Below are positions 56,585 through 64,000 of a stretch of 64,000 nucleotides of DNA, one piece after another. The position numbers were made by a program, and so were the translations under genes. Within the stretch, counting starts at the first letter, position 1, and every line of letters begins with the position of its first letter. The stretch is from assembly GCA_032629725.1 (NCBI GenBank), contig JAFEVB010000023.1, positions 248,001 to 312,000 on the forward strand. The letters are read 5' to 3'. The notes beneath the pieces were generated by a model that was given only the letters and a program-made list of their open reading frames with translations, searched no databases and was not told where the DNA came from. The stretch is from Gremmenia infestans. Lineage: Eukaryota > Ascomycota > Leotiomycetes > Helotiales > Hamatocanthoscyphaceae.

Positions 56585-58096
56585 CTAATCCACCAACATG
56601 GTATCATCTCCAAATGCAGGACCAGCGGGCTCGATAGCAACACCCCGCCCTCGCCCTTCTAACAGCTCTCTCCTGACCTCTGGCCCAATTGAAGAATGTC
56701 CCTTTGTTTGTAGAAGATCCAGAAGAGCCTCTCTCTGGTCCTCTGTGATATCATTTCGGTACCTCTGTGCAAAAGCCAATAAACATTGATGCCAAATAAC
56801 GGGCAATTTGATACTCTTCGCTCCAGCCCCAGTAACTCCCTCCATTTCTGTGTCGCCTGGTCTAACGTTTGCTGGATCCGTACTCCTAAATCGAAGAAAG
56901 TGAAATACCAGTGCATCGATAACTTGGAATGGCAGAGCGTATTTCTTCTCCAGTAAAGCTTTGATGAAGATGTTGGTAGCTCCGCCTCCCTCGGTACCCG
57001 CCGATGCTTCCTGTGCTGCAATATCGCAAAGTCCTTTGATGGCTGCTGCAGAGTGAAGTACTGGTACCGAGACCCTAACGAGGACTGCTGAAATGATAGT
57101 TGCCTCTCTCAACGTACAGGTACCGCTTGCTACCAGCGGGAACAAGACTCCCTTGAACCAGGCTGCAGGCTTGTATAAACCCTTCTTCAGCGCGTTGAAA
57201 AGATGGACGTTGAGCTTCTTGGTCTCGTGAATATCTTCTCGCACTTTCTCCAAGAGCACCATCTCCATAAATCGTCTGGCAGTGGTTGGCGTGCTCGATA
57301 CGAAGATTTTTGTGGCTTCATAGCAGGCATTTGCGGTCCACTGATCCGGTCTGGTAATTTCGAGAATATCTTCCCAACGAGGAACTGTAGGGAGGATTTT
57401 AAATGGTTTCGGCAGCTTCCCTGACTTATATCTTGAAAGGAAGAGTCCCACTCTACAAGTCAATTAGCAACAGCATAAAATAGGAAGTGGTGGCAGGGCA
57501 TACTTAGTATAAACTTCCACAACCTTTGGAGGAATCTCAAATTCTTCATCTATCGGCCCAGGTACTTCTCTTGCTCCTCCTTGCGCTGCTTCATGTGCAG
57601 CAATTTTCTCCAATATCAAATCCGCCAAATTCGTTCCAGGCCCCTCTTCTCCATCTTCTGCCCCTCCATCGTCTTCTCCGCCCCAACCTTGCCTCAACAA
57701 AGGATCTTCCTGCGTCGGGAAAAATTTATTGAAAGTCGCCAAATCCGCTGGCGCAAGTTCATCGATATCTACCTCCTCGACTTCCTCGTCAATTCCACCC
57801 CACGCCTCATCATCCTCATATGTCTCTTCCTCCTCACCGTCACTCCTCGATTCGAAGTTGAATATTGGCTTCGGATTCTTTGCTCGATCAGTCGCTTCCT
57901 CTTCGTCCGCCAATTCCTGTCCTAGTCGCAAGATTTTCCTGGAGGCTTTTGAATCGACAAATTGATCCCCCTCCTCTTGATGCCTCGACTTCCGCTTTCC
58001 AGGTTTGTTTTTTAAGATTCCCCCGCTTGCTGTGAGGTCTTCCTCGAGAGGGTTGTGCCGCCGCGAGGCAGATGCTTGAGTCGTAGCTTTCGGCAT
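56585..58096 (-). CDS. enp1: Bystin / Enp1, 40S ribosome biogenesis factor
   Basis: Nucleolar and cytoplasmic factor needed for 18S rRNA processing and 40S export. Exons 58096-57504 and 57452-56585, with a 51-nt phase-2 intron (57453-57503), encode 486 residues. The N-terminal half is basic then acidic (RHNPLEEDLTASGG, SRKILRLGQELADEEE, EEEVEEVDIDELAPADLATF). The bystin domain follows: VGLFLSRYKSGKLPKPFKIL, TVPRWEDILEITRPDQWTAN, ATKIFVSSTPTTARRFMEMV, FNALKKGLYKPAAWFKGVLF and LPFQVIDALVFHFLRF, all hallmark sequence. One oddity is a short Gly/Asp insertion (PGDTEMEGVTGAGAKSIKLP) before PVIWHQCLLAFAQRY. Divergent from the FAD oxidase gene. Confidence 0.96.
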
Positions 58097-58427
58097 TGTT
58101 TTTGGATGTAATTTGTCGTACTGTGAGATTGCTTGCGCGGATATTTTGAACTCTAGAAAAAAGTTCTTGGTGTGGAGGCGCTAAGATAAGATAGGGAGAC
58201 CCCATTTACTGAGTCAGCATTGGATATCAGAGATCAACCACCAGAACCGCGTTGCTTTTCCTTCATCATTCTCTCAAATCCCATTCATGTGAAAAGCTGT
58301 TTTCCGTGTCAGGGACAATCCCTCAAAATATAACTGCGTTCTGTCTTCTGTATACATTAACACGCGTCCTACATCAATATATTTCACTCATTCTGATTCT
58401 CAGGATTCCAAGTGGCAATTTACAATC
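58097..58427. promoter_or_regulatory. Divergent promoter of bystin and FAD oxidase
   Basis: 331 bp between oppositely directed start codons. No TATA box seen. Confidence 0.45.
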
Positions 58428-59826
58428 GTGGAATTCACCATCATGCCCCCCGCGAAGAGTTCCTCCTATCTCATCATCGGAGGAGGTGTATTTGGTGCCA
58501 GTACTGCATATTATCTTTCCAAGTCCCATCCAGATGCCTCGATTGTTCTGCTTGATAGATCACCATCGTTTCCTTGTTCGTTAGCTGCATCTCATGACTT
58601 CAACAAGATTATTCGAGCTGATTACGAAAATCCGTTCTATTGCCAACTAGCGGTTGAGGCGAGAGAGGCATGGAAGTCAGATTCTTTATTCAAGCCATTC
58701 TACTACGAAAGCGGCATGGTTGTACTTGAAGACACCGGGCTCGGCCGAAGAATTATCAAGAACTATGAGGATCTGAAAGTCAAATCCAACATTAGCATGA
58801 TTCAGCCCAATGAATTGAAGACTTTGTATTCTGGCTTATTTGAGGACACGGATTATCAGGGCGTCGGAGACGTTTTCATAAACCACAACAGTGGTTGGGC
58901 AAAAGCCACTCCAGCTCTCCAGGCAGTTATCAGCGCGAGCGTTGAAAATGGAGTCAATTATGTTCAAGGAGACATCGAGGGTCTTACTTTCAACGAAACT
59001 GGTGATTGTACTGGTGCAAGAACCCAAGATGGGAGAGTGCTGCTAGCAGACAAAGTCATCTTATCTACAGGTGCTGGAACCGCGAAGCTGCTTGCTAAAA
59101 GTGCCCCTCGGCATCAAGAACTTCAACCAGGCGACCGAATCACTGCAGCCGCAGTCGTCACGGCCATTATCAAACTTACCGAAGAGCAAATGGAGAAATT
59201 CGGGCAGTGTCCAGTATTCATCCACGACATTGCTGGTGTTTTCGGTGTGTATTAGCTGTGTTCGTATTCAACTATCGCTAAGAGTTTGGACAGGACAAAT
59301 TCTTCCTCCAACTCCAGACGGTCTCTTGAAATTTTGCGTTGACGCTAGTTTCAAAAACACGTCTTGGGACGAGGCATCTGGTCACATGATTTCTGCTCCT
59401 CCTGATTCACCAGATCAAGGCCAGCATACAATTCCAGACAGCCTAAAGGATGAATGCCACCGAGTAGTGAAAGGGATCTTTGGTAAAGTGTTCTCAAACT
59501 ACGAATTTAGCTCGTTTAGAATCTGCTGGTAAGTCATTGTGTTTTCAACCGACCCCTCATTTTATTGACATGAACACAGGGATGGGATCACACCTAACCA
59601 GGACTTCATCATCTCAAGTCACCCGCGATGTCAGAACCTTTACATTGCTACCGGAGGCTCTTTTCACGGTTGGAAGTTCTTGCCCATCATTGGCAAGTAC
59701 GTAGTTCAAATGTTGAATGGGGAGCTTGACGAAGGCGCTGCAAAGCGCTGGGCGTGGGATAGAGAGCAGACGGGCAGCGCCCACGAGAAGATCATACCAA
59801 AGCGGGAATTGAGCGACTTGTTGTGA
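58428..59826 (+). CDS. FAD-dependent amine oxidase (sarcosine / fructosyl-amino-acid oxidase-like)
   Basis: DAO-fold flavoenzyme that probably oxidises an N-substituted amino acid, giving H2O2. Exons 58428-59244, 59294-59528 and 59580-59826 encode 432 residues from the first ATG, or 427 from the ATG at 58443 (MPPAKSSSYLIIGGGVFG), the likelier start. Rossmann motif IIGGGVFGASTAYYLSK, then SLAASHDFNKIIRADYENPF (the SxxxxxxxxRxxY-type substrate loop of fructosyl oxidases), LPPTPDGLLKFCV, and the C-terminal FIISSHPRCQNLYIATGGSF with HGWKFLPIIGKY. Both introns (49 and 51 nt) restore the family sequence. The C-terminus ends ELSDLL, without a peroxisomal SKL-type tag. Confidence 0.9.
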
Positions 59827-60164
59827 ATGAATTTTGGGATAGAAGAATGAGTCTGTGCAACCACGTCCTGAGTTATATGTGCGACTATCGCTCCCTCTTC
59901 AAAGCCTGGATTTAAAACTTATGCCTCAACGCCATTACCGGAACGTCGACACAGAAGCTTATCAACTCTTTCCCGATTTTAGCCATGCCAATTCATGAAT
60001 CCTCTTTCTAGCTCATCCAGTACAATAAATCCCCAGACTGTCGAAAGTCGGACTCGCTCCTTCCTTGCCTTTCAGCAATTTGTTTGCCACCTGCGATTAA
60101 GAACTTATTCTCAATCCTCTGCTCCTTCTTAAGCTGCATGTAGTTCATTAGACAAGCTTCAGGT
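59827..60164. other. Spacer downstream of the FAD oxidase
   Basis: 3' flank; nothing else seen. Confidence 0.5.
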
Positions 60165-61640
60165 TCAATTGGACGGTGTACCCGCCGCCGGTTTCGAGTT
60201 CGCAGATGATCGCTCTTGCTTCTCGCCAGCTTGTTGTATGACCCTGACCCGTTCGCTTCTCTGTGCTACCTGGGGTTCAGAGAGGGTTCCATTGCTGTTG
60301 CCGGCTTCGACGTCTCTCGCACCTGCCTCATGAAAATCTTTGTCTTCGTCTCGATCCGGCCTTTGGGAGTTCTGCTTCGGTAAACCCTCCATCGTCGCTT
60401 TCATCAGTTACGCAATTATCCATGATGTATCGCCGGCCAGATGTCTCTTTCGTCCGATTTCTAAACAAAATCGGTTAGCTGAGGACAAACATTTTCATTC
60501 AAGACACGGACTGTACCACAATTCCGCCAGCTGCAATTTGTCGACTTCTTCGAATGCAACAAGTTTCTTGTTCTTGTCGAGGCCTTCAATGATGCTTCGG
60601 GCCCGCTTGATTTTCGACTGCATACTTTTTTTGGACAACGTACCTTGAGTCGTTGACCTATTCGCATTCCAGTGCCGACAGTCCTCATCGATAGCCTTCT
60701 TGTACTCCGCAACGTTCTTCACAAATTTCATCGGAACTTGAATACGGACAATATCTCGAACGCGCATGAGTCTACCATAGAACCCCTCATCCTCGGCCAG
60801 TTCTCCACCAGGTTTTGGTCGTATCGGACGAGATAAATTCAGAGGACTCGCGCTCTGAGAACTTGCGGTCCATTTGCCACAAGATCGATGCCATCTCCGT
60901 CCCAATATTTGCCTCGGCTCTTTTGGCTTCGTCTAATGTCAGTAATTTCATCGTATCTCGAGATATAATCTGCTGAGCTCGTTGTATCTGCCTTGGCGAG
61001 GCCTGATATAAATGCTCGACCATCTTATCCGCCTCAGTCTAGACATCTTCAATAATTTTCATCGATGTAACGACTGGTTATTTGGATGTACGCTTGACTA
61101 CGAGCGTTAACCGTCTCGTGTTGTCGTCCTTTTCGAGCTTCGACAATGGCGGCAGTCTGGGAGACTTCTTCAAATTTCGCAAAGCCGTAATCAACTCAAC
61201 GACGTCCAAATCTTTAGTTCTGCCAAAGTTGTCAACTGATCTGGGCATAGACCCAAGAGGCAATTCTGCAGAGCCAAGATTCTCGGCGTTTGCTCTACTG
61301 TTGTATTTTCGCTGTTCATAGGGATTATCTATGCCGCGAAAGACCTCAGAAATATCTTACCATACTTTCTTCAAAAAACTAGATTGTGGACGTGAGGGGA
61401 GACTTCTTTGCCGTCGTCGTTCTTTTCCACGCGGACCTCCTCTTCGGTCTTGCTGGCTTCCCCACCTCTGACCTGCACTTCTTGTCAGATTTGAGCATAA
61501 ATATCTTCGTATGGGCGGGGATTTCGAACGAAAATTTGTTCGCTTTTCCTTTGTGAACAGCGGTGGATGTTATCGGTAGCCACAATGCAGCGGAGATGTA
61601 ACCTACATCAAATTCCTCACGGTCGGACTTATCCGGCTGT
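60165..61640 (-). pseudogene. Decayed minus-strand ORF, family unknown
   Basis: Minus-strand frames read as one damaged protein: from about 61640 (EEFDVGYISAALWLPITST, KSDKKCRSEVGKPARPKRR) to a TAG near 61379; then, in another frame, 61263-61078 (SVDNFGRTKDLDVVELITAL, RNLKKSPRLPPLSKLEKD), continuing in the same frame through a TAA and a TAG to 61023 (MVEHLYQASPRQIQRAQQII, DEAKRAEANIGTEMASILWQ). A frameshift near 60830 leads to LAEDEGFYGRLMRVRDIVRI and AFEEVDKLQLAELWYSPCLE, and, in the same frame after a TGA and a TAA, to the acidic tail near 60404-60165. The TAA/TAG stops could be transition-changed Gln or Trp codons. A multi-intron intact gene is an alternative. No domain recognised. Confidence 0.45.
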
Positions 61641-62212
61641 GTGCGTTTTTTTTCTTCTTCAATTCGTTTTGTCCTTCACCAGCCTTCTGGTGATACTGTC
61701 GATGGCGAAGGCAGTCTCAGATGTTGCAGGTGACGAGAGTACATTCTTCAGGTGTTAGGAGAGCCTTCTGAAATAGACGATGCATTAAAATTGAGCATAC
61801 ACGAATTACGTCTGAAACCAATACCTACATTCTAGGAGAATATGCAATATATTCAAGCATTTCGACAAAGTCTCATCAAGCAGTGATCGTGTGCGTAACG
61901 GTACCCTAAAGAATGACGGGCTGATGGCCCGATTGCTTTGAGATCCATTCCCTTCACACAACCTTCCTGAAGAATTAAGGCATACCGTGGAACATTGTCT
62001 TTTCAGCACATTTATGCTGAAGACCTTCGTATTGCCAGCTTAATTATCCATTCTTCATTGCACACAAGTCACCTCAGTTTGGACGGAAGCAGACTCCGAC
62101 GCATGGAAATGACTGCTTCAAGATCTTCTACTACGGGACGAAATACCCCATCAATCGATGACTTTTCCTAGACGACCAACAACATTCTGCCTTCTGCTAC
62201 ATAGCGAATATT
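61641..62212. other. Spacer downstream of HET gene
   Basis: No supported gene; small frames only. Confidence 0.5.
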
Positions 62213-63967
62213 CTAGACCACGTCAAAAGCCTTGTCTGCTGCCTTAACAAAAACACCACTCTCTTCCTCGACTTCCAGAACACCAACTCGCTCAAACGCA
62301 GTTTCGATACGCTTGGAAGGCTTCAGAACAAGCGAACATTGGTACTTGATCTCGATTTTGTCCGTGCCGGATCCATTCTCATTCGATTCGGGATCGCAGC
62401 TCTCCCATACCGAGGATCCGACGAGAAGGCAGTAGACCACACTACCACTATCAGTGCATGCCTTATTCCACGGTACATCAAGGTCGATTTTGACGGCGCT
62501 GATCAAAATTGAATCGTTCAGATCGCGCTCGAAAACCAGCAGTGCATCCTTCGAGTCGGAACCAATCTGGGCGTTGCGACAAATTAATGCAGAACTAGAA
62601 AACCCTTGTAGGAAGAGTTTCCCATTTGTCACTCTGCTATCTACTTCTACATATGGGTATATTGAAGATGAGGGGATACTTGTGCCAAGATATTGGAACC
62701 GCGTATCTACTGTGAAACTATCGTCGCAGTCAGCCACAAAAATGATGCCCCGGCCCGGGGTCTCTAGTATCAGAGATGCCCAAGACCAGCTAGGTATTAG
62801 GGCTTGTTTTGGTCGTCGTGTATTCCTATGATGTGGTGTCCATTCGAATTTCGATACCTTCCACAACACATTTCTCGCAATATCCTCCTCCCACAATCCT
62901 GCTAAGTAGCCACTTTGGAGCCGTTCATGAAAGACTGTGGCGACTCCAATGAGAGCAGTGAGTCTATCGGACTGACGCGTCAATCTCAAGAAGGAATATT
63001 CCTGTACTACCTCAAACCAGTAGTCTAAGACTTCGCGCTTATCAAGGGATCTCAGATCCAACGAGTTCTTCCGTATTGGATGGACGAGTTTATCAAGCCC
63101 GGTGCACTCACAGCGAGTTGTCGACTTGCATTCCAGGACCATCTCCGTCGGATGAAAGTGAAGTGTACGGGGAGCTAAATATCTCTCCTGAAACACCCAT
63201 GCTCTAGACAGCAAGGGCACCGCTGCGGTATCGAAGTTGTATGACACGGTACTGGTAGTGGTGCTGAAGCGAAGGTGTACTGCGTCCAAAGACGGCCGCA
63301 CTCGAATCACTGTTCCTGAACCATCAGTATGCGATCCAACTGGAAAGGACTTTAAAGCGCTTGGCCAAGAAGAATCCTTGAAGCTCCTGGAAAAGAAACA
63401 ACCTCCACGACTATCGGACGACCCCGTTGCCGCGATATTAAGGTAGCTGTTTGCATATATCTTAGCCATGCACGCTGCTTCTTTCCTCCAGTCTTCAGTA
63501 TCACCCTGGATGATGCAAAGTGAGTCTATCCAAATAAAGCGGATACCCAGGGCTTGCACGAGAGCAATAGCATCTTGGAAAGTTCGAGGTAAAGAATCCC
63601 ACTCTATGCCTTGCTTTCTTTGCTCAAGCGTTTGCCGAGTTGTAATTAAAAACGATTGTTTCCCCCAGCAGTGGCTAAGGCTTGCGTATTGAGGACAGTT
63701 GCTCGAAATGTCAATGTCTCGAGTCTCGACTAGCCTTACAACGCCTCCTGGCTTTGATTCGACGTCAAGGACCCGAGACGGCAGAAACGTTTTATTGTTT
63801 TCACCAACGACACCACCTCCACAATGTATATGATTTTCATAGCAATTCTTGATCCACTTGAGGACAAGTGGCGAGCACTGGACTGCTGAAATTTTCGAAA
63901 GTACGTCTTTGGAATAGCCAAAAGCAGCCCATTGCGGATCCCGAGTTCCTGTTCTGAATGTCAGCAT
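62213..63967 (-). CDS. HET-domain protein (5' end probably outside window)
   Basis: Heterokaryon-incompatibility domain protein; this family mediates allorecognition and regulated cell death in ascomycetes. 584 codons are visible without intron. HET core motifs: PQYASLSHCWGKQSFLITT, FQDAIALVQALGIRFIWIDS, LCIIQGDTEDWRKEAACMAK and YANSYLNIAATGSSDSRGGC. The downstream part has RAWVFQERYLAPRTLHFHPT and ECTGLDKLV, and RPKQALIPSWSWASLILETP, all typical. The frame's first ATG at 63967 (MLTFRTGTRD) sits in CTGACATTCAGAACAG, which resembles a branch site and acceptor, so the true start is probably an upstream exon beyond position 64000. No NACHT, ankyrin or TPR partner domain is seen. Confidence 0.9.
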   Translation of the reverse strand: MLTFRTGTRDPQWAAFGYSKDVLSKISAVQCSPLVLKWIKNCYENHIHCGGGVVGENNKTFLPSRVLDVESKPGGVVRLVETRDIDISSNCPQYASLSHCWGKQSFLITTRQTLEQRKQGIEWDSLPRTFQDAIALVQALGIRFIWIDSLCIIQGDTEDWRKEAACMAKIYANSYLNIAATGSSDSRGGCFFSRSFKDSSWPSALKSFPVGSHTDGSGTVIRVRPSLDAVHLRFSTTTSTVSYNFDTAAVPLLSRAWVFQERYLAPRTLHFHPTEMVLECKSTTRCECTGLDKLVHPIRKNSLDLRSLDKREVLDYWFEVVQEYSFLRLTRQSDRLTALIGVATVFHERLQSGYLAGLWEEDIARNVLWKVSKFEWTPHHRNTRRPKQALIPSWSWASLILETPGRGIIFVADCDDSFTVDTRFQYLGTSIPSSSIYPYVEVDSRVTNGKLFLQGFSSSALICRNAQIGSDSKDALLVFERDLNDSILISAVKIDLDVPWNKACTDSGSVVYCLLVGSSVWESCDPESNENGSGTDKIEIKYQCSLVLKPSKRIETAFERVGVLEVEEESGVFVKAADKAFDVV

Positions 63968-64000
63968 AGTCCTTTGAGTCTAAAACTCTAGAGTGCAAAC

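Overview
The window is nuclear DNA of a filamentous ascomycete (Pezizomycotina). Evidence: genes interrupted by short introns (mostly 44-160 nt) with GTRNGT donors, CTRAY branch sites and YAG acceptors; HET-domain, GH92, Cip1-like and fungal rhodopsin/PTH11-type proteins; and transposons carrying the transition-only, stop-codon-generating damage expected of repeat-induced point mutation (RIP). I cannot name the species; the gene content would fit a leotiomycete-type saprotroph or plant associate, but that is inference. All exon coordinates come from reading splice signals and family motifs by eye.

Layout. 1-2.6 kb: the 3' part of an unassigned coiled-coil/low-complexity protein and the mitochondrial copper chaperone Sco1. 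4.9-16.5 kb is an accessory stretch: a secreted Ser/Thr-rich single-pass membrane protein, a secreted GH92 alpha-mannosidase, a Dal5-type (anion:cation symporter) permease and a seven-helix fungal rhodopsin-domain protein, separated by 1-2 kb spacers that seem gene-free. 17.05-24.51 kb is a nested transposon block: a Ty3/gypsy chromovirus on the minus strand (485-bp LTRs, ATTTA target duplication) sits inside an ~0.87-kb non-autonomous foldback element that has hAT hallmarks (8-bp target duplication CCAAAGAT). 25-30.3 kb is a graveyard: an amino-acid permease pseudogene with an internal deletion, and a Diels-Alderase-like pseudogene whose in-frame stops lie where the family carries Trp. 32.5-33.6 kb holds an intact gene for a ricin-B-like lectin domain joined to a transmembrane segment.

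From 34 to 60 kb the window becomes an orderly housekeeping region: an interrupted tRNA-Gly-like gene, Rho3 GTPase, a nucleoside-hydrolase-like protein, spliceosome factor Cwc25, COP9 signalosome subunit 2, an otubain-type deubiquitinase, octanoyltransferase, two proteins without known function, a Cip1-like secreted protein, bystin and an FAD-dependent amine oxidase. Cwc25/CSN2 and bystin/FAD oxidase are divergent pairs sharing short promoters. The right end has a decayed minus-strand ORF and a HET-domain gene running off the window.

There is no obvious metabolic cluster or operon-like system. The most unusual items are (i) a RIP-damaged open frame on the strand opposite to gag-pol in the 3' part of the gypsy element, with a Cys cluster and a basic coiled-coil pattern; (ii) a tRNA-Gly-like gene split in its A box by 53 nt carrying complete spliceosomal intron signals; and (iii) two GC-AG introns with identical GCAAGT donors in rho3 and the otubain gene.
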